64,000 nt of DNA from Sorangium aterium (GCF_028368935.1 NZ_JAQNDK010000002.1:496001-560000); one strand, 5' to 3'; counted from the stretch's first letter, positions 1 through 8,823 are shown. Notes: generated from the letters alone by a model not told the origin. Numbers and translations are program-made.

Positions 1-415
1 GGTCGGCGTTCTCCGGCGTCATGTTCAGGAGCCCGACGAGGTTCCGCGACGCGGGCGAGAGCGCCGCAACCTCCGCGGGGGGCATGTACATGACCTTGAG
101 CAGCGCGTTCTCGATGAGCGTCGAGATGTCGAGATCGAGCAGCCATATCCCTTCGAGGGTGGGCCGCGGGATGGCCTTGAGCTCGTCGAGCGTGAGCGTC
201 TTGGCGAAGCGCCTCGCGTCGAACCGCAGGAACTCGAGCGTGAGCGTGCGGCTCTCGCGCACGCCGAGCGCCGGCGGGGGCGGCGGCTGCTCCACCGTGA
301 CGGCCTCGACGCAGCCGGGCAGCGCAAAGGAGAGCGCGGCGGCGAGCAGGGGGCCGAGCCGGGAGAGCCGGCGGACGGCGGGGGCGGCGGGGCGGGTGCA
401 GTCTCGCGCTTCCAT
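1..415 (-). CDS. Lipoprotein, partial (3' end beyond window edge)
   Basis: An open frame enters from the left edge on the minus strand and begins at the ATG at 415, 3 bases after the stop of the upstream lipoprotein gene. The N-terminus is arginine-containing and hydrophobic, ending in the lipobox LPGC (Cys about residue 35), so export and lipidation are expected. A proline-rich stretch follows. The visible body, with LDLDISTLIENALLKV and LVGLLNMTPENA, aligns by eye with LDVDTTELLRNALEQI and LVRLLSMTPANA in the neighbouring 651-aa lipoprotein, so the two look like tandem paralogues in one transcript. About 138 codons are visible. Function is unknown. Confidence is good that it is coding. Confidence 0.75.
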   Translation of the reverse strand, partial: MEARDCTRPAAPAVRRLSRLGPLLAAALSFALPGCVEAVTVEQPPPPPALGVRESRTLTLEFLRFDARRFAKTLTLDELKAIPRPTLEGIWLLDLDISTLIENALLKVMYMPPAEVAALSPASRNLVGLLNMTPENAD

Positions 416-417
416 GA

Positions 418-2373
418 TCAGAGCTTCTCCACGTCGGCGGTGATCTCCACCGGATCGTCGCTCTCGGGCACGTAGAAGCGGACCTCGTAGACGGCGCCCT
501 CGTCGTCCTTCATGTACAGCGTGGTCTCGCCCGGCGGCAGCCTGTATTTCTCGTGCGTCGTGTCGTCGACGCCGTCGAGCTCCTTGCTGGAGACCTTGCT
601 CGCCTCGCTGAGGTCCGGGCTCGTGAAGAAGCCGGGACGTTCGTAGGTGTAGGCGCGAGGGGCCTCCGAGCTTTGATCCGAAGGCCGGAGGTCGTCCTCG
701 GCGACGAAGAACAAGGTGGGCGCGCCGTCGGGCGCGCCGCGGCCGTAGAAGAAGTCGAGCCCGTCGTTGTTGACCCAGTAACGGCCCAGGATGATGTCCG
801 CGATCTGCTTGGCCTGGCTCTGCAGGGTCGGGCGGAGGTCGGCCACGATCTCGTCGGCGGTAAGGCCGATGCCGACGTTGTGGAGCGCGAAGACCGGCTG
901 GGCGGCGCCTTCCGGGATCTCGGGGCTGCCGTCGCCGGTCGGGTCGTGGATGGCGACCTGCGCTACATCGGCGAGCAGCTCCCAGAAGAACTGCGGACCT
1001 GGTACCTCGGGCGGTGGATCGGGCGGAAATGAGATGTTGCCGAGGAAGACAGACCAGCCGGGCGGATTGCCTCCCTGGCCGATGTTCACGCCGAGCCGGC
1101 ACGTCCCGCCGGCCCTCCAGTAACACCCCGAATAAGGGACGCGATCGCGGTGCGTGAGGTAACCCGCCGTGCCGACGATCGACTCGAGCAGGTAGGGAGG
1201 GACGGACCAAATATGATCGGTGCCGACGGGGGTATCCGGGGAGTTGGTCTTGCAGTCCGGGTTCATGTCGCCGTCGCAAGGCGGCACTGCGGACGGGAAC
1301 TCGCGGAGCGAGATCCGCAAGTCCACAATCGGTGCCGGTGCGATGCCGTTGATCTGGAGCTTGTCGGGATCATTGAAGTCGAACTGCAGCGGCGCGTCGC
1401 CGTCGCGCAGGAACATGTCGCCGCCCCCCTTCGAGAGGTCGACCCCGGCGACCCTGCGCAAACCCGACTCGGCGACGACACGCATCTGGAAATCGGGTAG
1501 GAGGACATCGCTCCTGGTGGTGAATTCCTCGTCATCGGGGACGAGCACGCCAGGGTGGTCTCCGGACGGGCCGAGCTTCTGGGAGAGCGGCTGAAGATCG
1601 AACAGGGCTTCGTAGAGGGTGACAGGCATCCTTACGCCGTCCGCCGCGGGGATGGCAGGGTGCGTGCCGAGCAGCTGCCGCTGGAGAGCGCTGATGAGCT
1701 TGTCCATCGGCACGAGCGGCGCCGTCCGGTTGCGCGCGGTCGAGGGGGGCGGCTCGACGCTCAGATCGACATTGACGGTGTCGGCGAGGACATCGGCGAA
1801 GTCGAACACGAAGGAGCCGGGGTTCTCCTCGAAGAAATTCCTCAGATCCTCGAGCCGCGTCCCCGTCACAACGGCGTTGGCGGGCGTCATGCTGAGCAGC
1901 CGGACGAGCGCGAACTCCGGGGAGGTCCGCCACTCTGGCCCGAAGCTGCGGCCGAGCTCGGTGAGCGAGCAGTTGTGGCCGGGATCCGCGCTGTTGTTCC
2001 GCCACGACGTCCCGCACGCGTCTTGGATCTGCTCGAGCGCGTTCCGGAGCAGCTCGGTGGTGTCCACGTCGAGGATCGTGATCTGTTTGGCGCCGTCCTC
2101 GCCAAAGACCTGGAGCGCCTTCTGCTTGTCGAGCTCCAGCACGACCGACGGGACCTCGGCGTCGTCGATGCGCAGGCGGAACCTGTTCGGCTCCGTGATG
2201 ACCGCTCCGCCGCCCCCGCCGCCCTCGCCGCTGCTTCCCGCGCCGCCCGCGGCCCCGCTGCCTCCGCCGCCTCCGTCGTCGCCGCACGCGGCCAGCGCGG
2301 CGAGCAGCACGAGGGAAGCGCCGCGGAGGGCGGCGCCGCGCCGGGAGGAGAGGGCGAGCGAGAAGTGCGTCAT
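418..2373 (-). CDS. Hypothetical lipoprotein, 651 aa
   Basis: A secreted lipoprotein of unknown function. I start it at the ATG at 2373, not at the open in-frame ATG 75 bases upstream, because GAGGAA lies about 8 bases before it and the protein then begins directly with a signal peptide. The lipobox is ALAAC (Cys about residue 30), followed by a Gly/Ser-rich linker. The body is acidic with few cysteines (two pairs and a YSGC...GTC pair that could form disulfides). No catalytic motif is recognisable. Residues about 90-160 resemble the partial lipoprotein immediately downstream, which starts 3 bases after this stop, implying a co-transcribed duplicated pair. It probably sits in the outer membrane or periplasm (inference). 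Confidence 0.8.
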   Translation of the reverse strand: MTHFSLALSSRRGAALRGASLVLLAALAACGDDGGGGGSGAAGGAGSSGEGGGGGGAVITEPNRFRLRIDDAEVPSVVLELDKQKALQVFGEDGAKQITILDVDTTELLRNALEQIQDACGTSWRNNSADPGHNCSLTELGRSFGPEWRTSPEFALVRLLSMTPANAVVTGTRLEDLRNFFEENPGSFVFDFADVLADTVNVDLSVEPPPSTARNRTAPLVPMDKLISALQRQLLGTHPAIPAADGVRMPVTLYEALFDLQPLSQKLGPSGDHPGVLVPDDEEFTTRSDVLLPDFQMRVVAESGLRRVAGVDLSKGGGDMFLRDGDAPLQFDFNDPDKLQINGIAPAPIVDLRISLREFPSAVPPCDGDMNPDCKTNSPDTPVGTDHIWSVPPYLLESIVGTAGYLTHRDRVPYSGCYWRAGGTCRLGVNIGQGGNPPGWSVFLGNISFPPDPPPEVPGPQFFWELLADVAQVAIHDPTGDGSPEIPEGAAQPVFALHNVGIGLTADEIVADLRPTLQSQAKQIADIILGRYWVNNDGLDFFYGRGAPDGAPTLFFVAEDDLRPSDQSSEAPRAYTYERPGFFTSPDLSEASKVSSKELDGVDDTTHEKYRLPPGETTLYMKDDEGAVYEVRFYVPESDDPVEITADVEKL

Positions 2374-2599
2374 GCGAGGGTTCCTCGTCGAGGGATCTCT
2401 CAGGATCCGCAGGAAGAGACGCCCGATGCTACCGAACTTCGACGCCACGGCGCGACAAAGAGTTCGTGCCGCGACGACGCGGCGAGCTCGATCCGCGACG
2501 ACGCCGGGAAGGCCAGGACACGTGTCGGTGTCCTTCGTCCGCTCGCCTGCCTATCGGTTGCTTGTCGGTCTTCTGTCGCCGAGCTGCTCGGCGCGCGGT

Positions 2600-3904
2600 C
2601 TACGCGCTTCCAAGATCGCTCTGGACGTTCGCTGCTGGCATGGACGGCTCGCCCGACGCGTCCGCCTGGGCGCTCGTTGCGGTCGCGGGCGGATCATGCG
2701 CTGGGGCCATGAGCGGCTCAACCGGCGGGGCTGCAGGCGGCGGCGCGACCGCGGGCGGCTCCGCCGGCGGCGGGGGCCGGATGGACGACGGCGCGCCCAC
2801 GAGCTCGCGCGTCCGGTCGAAGAACGCGCGCAGCAGCGTGAGGCTCGGCTTGCGCTTGCCCGCCGCGATCGCGAGCACCTCCTCGCGGATCGCTGCGTTG
2901 ATCGGCGTCGCGATGCCGAGCGCCGCGCCGCGCTCGATGACCTCGCCGTTCAGGAAGTCGACGGCCGGCGGGCGGCCTCGCTCGATGGCGGCGAGCATCG
3001 AGGAGCGCATGCGGCGGAAGCGCGCGCCCACCGCGAGGAGCAGCGCGTGCTTCGCGAAGAGCCCCGGCGAGCCCACGGCGGAGCGCTCGGCGTCCGTGAG
3101 CGCGATCCAGTCGAGGTCGAGCGTCCCTGCGACCTTCTCGAGGCGCACGCCGATCGCGCGCGAGACCTGCACGGTCTCGGTCATGATCTCCAGCGCGAGG
3201 CGGCGGACGAAGCGGTGCCTGAGCAGCGCGCCGAGGCGATCGCCGCCGACGGTGCCGAGCGACGAGATGGCGCAGTTGATGGCGAGCTTCGACCAGCGCG
3301 CGCCGGCGAGGTTGTCCGTCACGGTGGTCGGTCCGATCGCCTCGAGGATGCGCGCGAGCTCGTCGAGGCGCGGGTCGCTCGCGCCGTCGAGCCGGCCGAG
3401 GACGAAGCCGCCGCTCGAGGTGCGGTCGTACACGCCGGGCTCCACCATCGAGGCGCCCCACGCGACGATCCCCCCGAAGGTGCGCTCCGGGCCGGCGATG
3501 CGCGTGACGCGCTCCTCGCAGAGGCCGTTCTGGAGGCAGATCATGGCGCCCGTCGGGGCGAGGTGCGCGACCGCGTTCCGCGCAGCCTCCTCGACCTGCG
3601 GCGGCTGCGTCGCCAGGAGGATGTAGTCGAACGGGCGGGTATCCTGGCCGAGCTCCCGCACCGCGCGGCCCCCGACCGTGCCAGGGCTCGCCTCGCCGCG
3701 CACCCGGAAGCCGCCGACGTTGATGGCGTCCGCGATGAGCGGGTTCGTCGTGAAGGCGGTGACGTCGTGGCCCTGCTCGAAGAGGTACGCGGCGATGATG
3801 CCGCCGATGCCGCCGCAACCGACGACGAGCAGCCGGGGGGCGGAGGAAGCGGGGGCCACGGAGGTGCCCGCGGCAAGCTCGGCAGGTGAATCGATGAAGC
3901 TCAT
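2600..3904 (-). CDS. 2-dehydropantoate 2-reductase-like (ketopantoate reductase family) protein
   Basis: An NADP-dependent reductase of the PanE/ApbA family, 434 aa. The N-terminus has a Rossmann motif (VVGCGGIGG, about residues 28-36). The C-terminal helical domain contains WSKLAINCAISSLGT, which carries the family's conserved lysine and asparagine. The start at 3904 has AGGGA 8 bases upstream; an upstream in-frame ATG lacks this. The protein is longer than typical PanE (about 300 aa) because of an Ala/Pro-rich tail of about 65 residues of unknown role. Such homologues are often not the true pantothenate enzyme, and no pan genes are nearby, so the substrate is uncertain. A 158-bp gap separates it from the gene upstream. 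Confidence 0.85.
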   Translation of the reverse strand: MSFIDSPAELAAGTSVAPASSAPRLLVVGCGGIGGIIAAYLFEQGHDVTAFTTNPLIADAINVGGFRVRGEASPGTVGGRAVRELGQDTRPFDYILLATQPPQVEEAARNAVAHLAPTGAMICLQNGLCEERVTRIAGPERTFGGIVAWGASMVEPGVYDRTSSGGFVLGRLDGASDPRLDELARILEAIGPTTVTDNLAGARWSKLAINCAISSLGTVGGDRLGALLRHRFVRRLALEIMTETVQVSRAIGVRLEKVAGTLDLDWIALTDAERSAVGSPGLFAKHALLLAVGARFRRMRSSMLAAIERGRPPAVDFLNGEVIERGAALGIATPINAAIREEVLAIAAGKRKPSLTLLRAFFDRTRELVGAPSSIRPPPPAEPPAVAPPPAAPPVEPLMAPAHDPPATATSAQADASGEPSMPAANVQSDLGSA

Positions 3905-3979
3905 GAGAGATCCCTTACCACCGCTGCGGCGCGGGCTCGACGGGCTCGAGGGGGAGCGGCACAAGGGGACAGGGGTATC

Positions 3980-3998
3980 GGAAACCACGGTGGCTTCC
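3980..3998. promoter_or_regulatory. Near-perfect 19-bp palindrome upstream of the reductase gene
   Basis: GGAAACCACGGTGGCTTCC is a dyad with one mismatched pair, lying about 76 bp upstream of the reductase start and downstream of the TOPRIM gene stop. It could be an operator for the reductase or a weak transcript end. There is no U-tract to favour termination, and I do not recognise the binding protein. Confidence 0.3.
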
Positions 3999-4062
3999 GC
4001 AGCGCGTCATGGGTGAGGAGCGGGCGATGCGGCGGTGGCTCTAGGGGCGGCCCGCATGGGCG

Positions 4063-4764
4063 TTACAGCCCCGCGTCCCCAGCTGCCTCGAAGGCTGAGA
4101 GCAGTTGCCGGAAGCTCTGGAGGTGCCCCGTGCGCGCGCAACGCGCCCGCAGCGCGTCGAAGTACGACGGGTCGATCACCACGCCCGGGCGCTGCTTCGT
4201 GTACCGATGGCTGCGCTCGATGAGCATGGCTTTGAGATACGCCAGGTGGAAGCTGGCGCGCGTGGCGTAGCCGGGATAGGTCCCCATCCGCTCGGGATCG
4301 TCCGCGCTCACGTCGTAGAACCGCTTGAAATCGACCAGCTGGGGTGACTGCGGGCCGGCGCGGAGGAAGCCGTCGTGCCCCAGGAACCAGGTCTCGATGC
4401 AGCAGTGCTGGATGATGATGCGAATCTCTAGAGACGGATTGGTCCTCGCCATGCGGGCGCCCTGGAGCTCGGCCTGCACGGTGCGGTGGACCTCGGCGTA
4501 GCGGGCTTCGTACGTGTCCTCGTCCGAGTCGATGCAGATCCAGAATTCCTGCACGCGACCGGGGTTGGCTTCGATGTCCCGGAGGAGGCCGGCGATCCTG
4601 CGATAGCACGAGGGATAGCCCTTGCCGCTCACAAGGACGTAGCCGTCGGCGATCAGGTCGGCCACGTTGGGCACGCGATGCAGCGCGGGGAGCCGGTGTC
4701 GCAGCCATGCCTCGTAGACCCTCGGCTCGGTCTCGGCACCCTCCACGAGGAGGACGAGGTTCAT
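4063..4764 (-). CDS. TOPRIM-like protein (RloB/DUF4276-like), partner of adjacent ATPase
   Basis: 233 aa. It starts with LLVEGAETEP (Glu8, Glu13), like the first acidic motif of TOPRIM/RloB-type nucleases. An ICIDSDED segment (Asp79, Asp81, Asp83) fits the DxD metal site. A later QHCCIETWFLGH (Glu124) resembles the conserved block of RloB-like proteins. The predicted role is a metal-dependent nuclease effector (inference). The ATG overlaps the stop of the upstream ATPase gene in an ATGA arrangement, so the two are translationally coupled. This ATPase-then-TOPRIM order is shared by PARIS (AriA/AriB), RloAB and similar defence pairs. I cannot tell from sequence alone which family it belongs to. 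Confidence 0.7.
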   Translation of the reverse strand: MNLVLLVEGAETEPRVYEAWLRHRLPALHRVPNVADLIADGYVLVSGKGYPSCYRRIAGLLRDIEANPGRVQEFWICIDSDEDTYEARYAEVHRTVQAELQGARMARTNPSLEIRIIIQHCCIETWFLGHDGFLRAGPQSPQLVDFKRFYDVSADDPERMGTYPGYATRASFHLAYLKAMLIERSHRYTKQRPGVVIDPSYFDALRARCARTGHLQSFRQLLSAFEAAGDAGL

Positions 4765-5942
4765 CCCTGGACTCCGTGCTCGTACTCCGGGAGGTTGATG
4801 AGGCGCGTGAAGCGGTCGAGGTGCGAGCGATCCTGCGCCATCGCCGGGATCTTCTCGGCGTCGAGGACCCGCACGCGACTGCCCTTACGGGTGACGATCT
4901 TCCAGTGTCTTGGCGGGATTTGCTCGATGATGTAGGGGTGGTGGCTGGTCAGGACGAGCTGGAGGTACGGCGCCCGGCTCAGGAGGAAGCGCGTTACTGC
5001 GGGCAGGCAGTTGACGCCGAGGCTCGACTCCAGCTCATCGATGAGCACCACCGTGCCTGGTGGAGCGAACGAGAGGTGGATAAGGAAGGAGAGGTAACGC
5101 TGCATGCCAGAGGACATGTCGTAAAAGAAGATCCAGCTAGCGACGCCCGACTCGGCTGCCGCGAGCGCGAGGTTGTAGGTACCCCTTGACTCTTTGCTCG
5201 CCTCGGGGCCCAAAGGGTAATAGCGCTGGACCTTGAGCCTCTCGACCGTGGGAAACGCTTCCCGGAACGCCTCTTCTATCTCGGCGAACGCCTCTGGGAA
5301 CACCTCCTGGAGAAGCTCGGCCTTATGGTGCAGCGGCAGCGTGAAGTCCGCACCGAGATCTGCCGCGGATTGGTAGTTGCCCCGCCGCTTCTCGAAGTGA
5401 GTCTCCGTCGTAATTCCGTGGCTCGGCAATGTTTCGAGCGCTGATCGAGGAATACAGCGCGAAAAGGCCTTGTAAAGCGGAGCCATCAGCGAGTCCTCCT
5501 TGAGGACGCCAATCGCACTCTGCGCACGGTCCAGCTTCGGGAGTGCATGGCCATTCAGAAGGAAGCGCTCAGGCGAGCGTTCCACGATGGCCCGGTCCCC
5601 CTCGAGGACGCGCTCGGTCCGGATGAGGGGCGGCTCCTCAGCGTGCAGCGCGCCGTGCTCTTCTGCCCCTCGCCCGACGCGCGGCTCCAGCTCGGCTTCC
5701 CAGCGGTACGTGAGCCCTTCGTGCTCGAAGCCGATCGCGAAGCTGGCCCCGCGGATCGCGTCGATCAGCTCATCTTCTTCCTTCTCTCCGAGCGCGACGG
5801 CGCGGACCTGTTCGATCGCCCGTACAATCCGCGTCTTGCCCGCCCCGGACACGCCGACCAGCAGGTTGAACGCATCGAGCGCCATCGGCTCGAGCGTCCA
5901 GCCACGCCCAGCGCTCTGAAACTCGAAGGTCAGGATCCTCAT
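4761..5942 (-). CDS. ABC/OLD-type AAA ATPase of a putative two-gene defence module
   Basis: A 393-aa cytosolic ATPase. It has a Walker A (GVSGAGKT, residues 30-37), an ABC-like signature (SSGMQRY, about 278-284), a Walker B (VVLIDELESSL, about residues 298-308) and an H-loop-type segment (LVLTSHHPYIIEQIPP). This is the order of AAA_21/AAA_15 OLD-family ATPases, without a fused TOPRIM domain. That domain is instead encoded by the next gene, which overlaps by 4 bases. The start has no strong ribosome-binding site. Several 60-base lines inside the gene count at 57-65% GC, lower than flanking genes, which suggests horizontal acquisition. The lipid-kinase gene ends 78 bp upstream on the same strand. 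Confidence 0.85.
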   Translation of the reverse strand: MRILTFEFQSAGRGWTLEPMALDAFNLLVGVSGAGKTRIVRAIEQVRAVALGEKEEDELIDAIRGASFAIGFEHEGLTYRWEAELEPRVGRGAEEHGALHAEEPPLIRTERVLEGDRAIVERSPERFLLNGHALPKLDRAQSAIGVLKEDSLMAPLYKAFSRCIPRSALETLPSHGITTETHFEKRRGNYQSAADLGADFTLPLHHKAELLQEVFPEAFAEIEEAFREAFPTVERLKVQRYYPLGPEASKESRGTYNLALAAAESGVASWIFFYDMSSGMQRYLSFLIHLSFAPPGTVVLIDELESSLGVNCLPAVTRFLLSRAPYLQLVLTSHHPYIIEQIPPRHWKIVTRKGSRVRVLDAEKIPAMAQDRSHLDRFTRLINLPEYEHGVQG

Positions 5943-6020
5943 ACGGCGGTCAGTCTACGCGCCTCCCCCATTCCGGCTAGCCCTCCGGCTCGACCGCAGC
6001 GCCTCCCCCCGCGGTCCCCC

Positions 6021-6971
6021 TCAATCGCCCGGCGCCAGCACCTCGATCGCCTTCGGCTCCAGCGTGACCTTGATCGGCAGCTTCCCGAGCGGCTCGCCGT
6101 CCACGTCGAGGAAGAACGCCTGCTCGACGTCGCGGTTCAGGAGCGTCAGCTCGATGCTATCGCACTGGAAGTGGCGCACGTCCCGATGGCGGATGTGCGA
6201 GCCCGTGTACATGCCGGTCGACACGGCCGCGAAGCGGAGGTGGGGCGCGCTGCCCAGGTCGATGACGTCGAACACGCCGTCGTCGAGCTTCGCCATCGGC
6301 GCGAGCTGCATGCCCGCGCCGAAGAAGCGGCCGTTGCAGATGCCCAGCATGCGCGTCGAGATCTCCTCTTCGCGGCGCTCCCCGCGCAGCGTCGCCACGC
6401 AGCGCACCCGGCCGACGCGGCTGCGGACGAGGCCCTGGAGCGACGCCATCGTGTAGGCGAGCGTGTTGCCGAGCACCCGCGACGACTGGTTGACGAGCGA
6501 GACCACGATGCCGCTCATCCCCGTGGAGAGGACGTTGACGAAGAACGCATCGGCCCGCTGGCCGTCGCGCGTCTCGTACGAGAGGCGGCCCACGTCGAGC
6601 CGACGCGTGTGGCCGCTCGCGATCGCGGTGCAAAAGCTGTCGAGCCGGCGGGTGAGCTTCAACGTCTTGCAGAGATCGCTGCCGGTGCCCGCGCCGATGA
6701 TCCCGAGCCGCGTGCCGCTGGCGCCCCGGTCCCTCGCCTGCATGAGGCCGTTCACCACCTCGCTGATGCTGCCGTCCCCGCCGACCGCCACGACGGTCTC
6801 GCGCCCGCCGAGCGCGGCTTCGCGCGAGAGATCGGCGGCGTGGCGCGGGCGCTCCGTGCGCACGATGTCGACGTCGCCGAGGATGCGGCGGATGGGCGTC
6901 AGCATCTCGTCGAAGAGCCTGCCCGTCTTTCCGCCGCTGGACCGGGGATTCACGATGAGGAGGGGGCGCAT
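6021..6971 (-). CDS. Diacylglycerol kinase-family lipid kinase
   Basis: 316 aa, the typical length of YegS/BmrU-type soluble lipid kinases. The N-terminal LLIVNPRSSGG loop, the nucleotide-binding GGDGS (about 64-68) followed by SEVVNGL, and IGAGTGSDLCKTL are the hallmarks of the DAGK catalytic domain. The C-terminal part is the beta-sandwich domain common to the family, ending near FFLDVDGEPLGKLPI. It should phosphorylate a lipid such as diacylglycerol or a related alcohol at the membrane face. The exact substrate cannot be read. It starts with ATG at 6971 and lies alone between a small lipoprotein gene and the ATPase/TOPRIM pair, all on the minus strand. Confidence 0.9.
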   Translation of the reverse strand: MRPLLIVNPRSSGGKTGRLFDEMLTPIRRILGDVDIVRTERPRHAADLSREAALGGRETVVAVGGDGSISEVVNGLMQARDRGASGTRLGIIGAGTGSDLCKTLKLTRRLDSFCTAIASGHTRRLDVGRLSYETRDGQRADAFFVNVLSTGMSGIVVSLVNQSSRVLGNTLAYTMASLQGLVRSRVGRVRCVATLRGERREEEISTRMLGICNGRFFGAGMQLAPMAKLDDGVFDVIDLGSAPHLRFAAVSTGMYTGSHIRHRDVRHFQCDSIELTLLNRDVEQAFFLDVDGEPLGKLPIKVTLEPKAIEVLAPGD

Positions 6972-7064
6972 GCGAGCACCGATGCTAGATGCCGCAGGCC
7001 GCCCAGGGCGAGGTGTTTTTGTCGCGAGACCCGCGGGCCGACGCCTCGGCGCGCTCGGCGGCGG

Positions 7065-7403
7065 TCACTGCTTCGTGCAGCCGCAGCCGCAGTCGTCGCT
7101 GAAGTAGCTCCAGCCGGGCTCGCACACGAAGCGGATCCGGGCGCACTCGTCGTGGCTCTGCCCGACGTACTTGAGCATCGGGCTGTCGGTGCCGCAGCCT
7201 TGCGGGCTGCTCGCGCCCGGCGCGCCGCCGGCGCCGGTCGGCTCGCCCTCCAGGCCCCGCACGCTGCCCGTCTCCGCGCCCTTCGGGCTGTCGGCCGGCG
7301 GAGCTGCCGCGGGCGCGCCGCTCGGGGCGCCGTGGCAACCCATGACGAGCGAGCCGAGCAGCACGAGCAGCGATGGCGAGGAGGCGATGTGTCGAGTCGG
7401 CAT
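7065..7403 (-). CDS. Small cysteine-tailed lipoprotein
   Basis: 112 aa. The signal peptide ends in the lipobox LVMGC (Cys23), so the product should be lipid-anchored. The central part is a Gly/Ala/Pro-rich spacer. The last about 35 residues form a compact cysteine-rich module (QGCGTDS..., then ECARIRFVCEPGWSYF and DDCGCGCTKQ) with seven cysteines, likely disulfide-bonded outside the cytoplasm. I have seen such C-terminal CGCGC modules in myxobacterial secreted proteins, but I cannot name a function. It lies 93 bp upstream of the lipid-kinase gene. Confidence 0.75.
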   Translation of the reverse strand: MPTRHIASSPSLLVLLGSLVMGCHGAPSGAPAAAPPADSPKGAETGSVRGLEGEPTGAGGAPGASSPQGCGTDSPMLKYVGQSHDECARIRFVCEPGWSYFSDDCGCGCTKQ

Positions 7404-7466
7404 GAAGGTGGCTCCGGTGGCAGAGACAGGCCCGCTGCGCGGGGCTCGGCGGTGAAGAGGCGTCGC

Positions 7467-8480
7467 CTATGCCCTCCCTCGATGGAGCTCCGAGCGGCGC
7501 GAGCCGACGGGGTGGGGGAGCGCCGCGTCGCCGCCCGAGCTCTCGTCGCGCGGGGCGTGCGCGAGGCCCGTCGTGACCGCGGCATTCTGCGCCTCTTCCT
7601 TCGCGGTCTTGGGCAGATCCGCCCCCGTATCGCTGGCGTCCTTGGCGCCCGTGCGCTTCCCCTCGGGCGAGCGGTGCTCGATGATGGCGTTGATCTCGGC
7701 CCCGAGGAGCACCGCCATCGACGAGATCCACATCCAGAGGAGGAGGATGATGACGCCGCCCAGCGCGCCGTAGCTCACCTCGTAGCTGCCGAAGCGGCTG
7801 ACGTAAAAGGAGAAGCCGAGCGACGCGATGACCCAGATGACGACCGCCACGACCGACCCCGGGGTGATGAACTTGAACTTCTGCTCGACGTCGGGGAGCA
7901 AGTAATAGAGGGTCGCCAGGACCGCCATCACGATGAGCGCCGACACCGGCATGCGCAGCCAGAGGACGGGCGTCGCGAAGGGGCCGAGGTGCGCGGCGAG
8001 CGCTGGTGTGGCGACCGCGATCGCCGAGGCGACCGTCAGCAGGACGGCGCCGCCGATGGTGACAAGCAGGGCGATGCCGCGGCGCTTGAGGTACGACCGG
8101 CTGTCCTCGACGCCGTAGGCGGAGTTGAGCGCGTCCATCAGCGCGGTGACGCCTCCCGAGGCGGCCCAGACCGCGCCGAGGGCGCCGACGGTCAGGAGCG
8201 CCGGGCTCTGGCCTCCGGTGAGCGCCTGAAGGCGCTCGCCCAGGATGGTGGCCACGGCAGGCGGGGCCACCTGGTACAGTTCGCTCATCAGCCTCGCGGA
8301 ATCGGCAGGGTCGATGACCAGGCCGGCGAGGGCGACCGCGAAGAGCAGGAACGGGAACATCGAGAGGACACCGAAGAACGCCAGTCCAGCAGCGACGGTG
8401 TCGATCTTGTCCTTGACGAATTCCTGCGAGATCTCGTGCAGGAAAACCTTCCAGGGGATCTCTCTTCCGGGCAGGTGCAT
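7467..8480 (-). CDS. YihY/BrkB-family inner-membrane protein
   Basis: 337 aa with about six hydrophobic membrane segments. Family-typical blocks include DTVAAGLAFFGVLSMFPFLL near the N-terminus, WAASGGVTALMDALNSAYG, FITPGSVVAVVIWVIASLGF and YGALGGVIILLLWMWISS near the end. The protein finishes with a hydrophilic acidic tail after IEHRSPEGK. The start at 8480 has GAGGG about 8 bases upstream; upstream in-frame ATGs give an Arg-rich leader unlike the family. Proteins of this family were once annotated as ribonuclease BN but are membrane proteins whose transport role is unclear. It is separated from the MerR gene upstream by 343 bp. Confidence 0.9.
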   Translation of the reverse strand: MHLPGREIPWKVFLHEISQEFVKDKIDTVAAGLAFFGVLSMFPFLLFAVALAGLVIDPADSARLMSELYQVAPPAVATILGERLQALTGGQSPALLTVGALGAVWAASGGVTALMDALNSAYGVEDSRSYLKRRGIALLVTIGGAVLLTVASAIAVATPALAAHLGPFATPVLWLRMPVSALIVMAVLATLYYLLPDVEQKFKFITPGSVVAVVIWVIASLGFSFYVSRFGSYEVSYGALGGVIILLLWMWISSMAVLLGAEINAIIEHRSPEGKRTGAKDASDTGADLPKTAKEEAQNAAVTTGLAHAPRDESSGGDAALPHPVGSRRSELHRGRA

Positions 8481-8823
8481 GATGGGCCCTCGCTGGGGTG
8501 CATGGAGCGCTGCTGGATTTGCCTGGGGCGGCTCGTGCCGGAGGCGCCGTCCGCTGTCCATGAAATAAAAGCAACGCGAGTGCCAGGCCAGTCGCGGTCG
8601 CAGCTGGCCGGAGGGGTCGGCGGTCTCCCGCGCTGGACCCCGGCCGAGCGCAGCGGCGGCTCTACCGCTGCGCATGGCGCGAATTGCCCCACACGGCAGA
8701 ACGGCCACGGCGCGAGCGCCCGAGGCCACCTGGCCGGGCGCTCGCGCCGTGGCGTACGGCGCCGGCGGCGCGGGCGCTCCGCCCCGTGCGGCCGGGCGCT
8801 CCGCCGGCGGCCTGCGCCGCGAG
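8481..8823. other. Intergenic region between MerR-type and BrkB-type genes
   Basis: No convincing gene. It contains the perfect hairpin at 8704-8753, a nearby direct repeat of GGGCGCTCCGCC (about 8775-8810), and the leader of the BrkB gene at its low-coordinate end. The open frames here are very GC-rich and lack ribosome-binding sites. Confidence 0.5.
8704..8753 (-). terminator. Perfect 19-bp stem-loop downstream of MerR-type gene
   Basis: Arms 8704-8722 and 8735-8753 are perfectly complementary over 19 bp (GCCACGGCGCGAGCGCCCG). A 12-nt loop can itself pair GCC with GGC. It lies about 70 nt past the stop of the minus-strand regulator gene. There is no U-tract, so it is either a terminator-like structure or an RNA 3' stabiliser. 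Confidence 0.5.

Noticed and set aside
1555-3889. Long open frames on the plus strand across the lipoprotein and reductase genes
   Set aside because: They are antisense to genes with clear signal peptides or Rossmann motifs, are Arg/Ala-rich without domains and have no ribosome-binding sites; a result of the high GC content.
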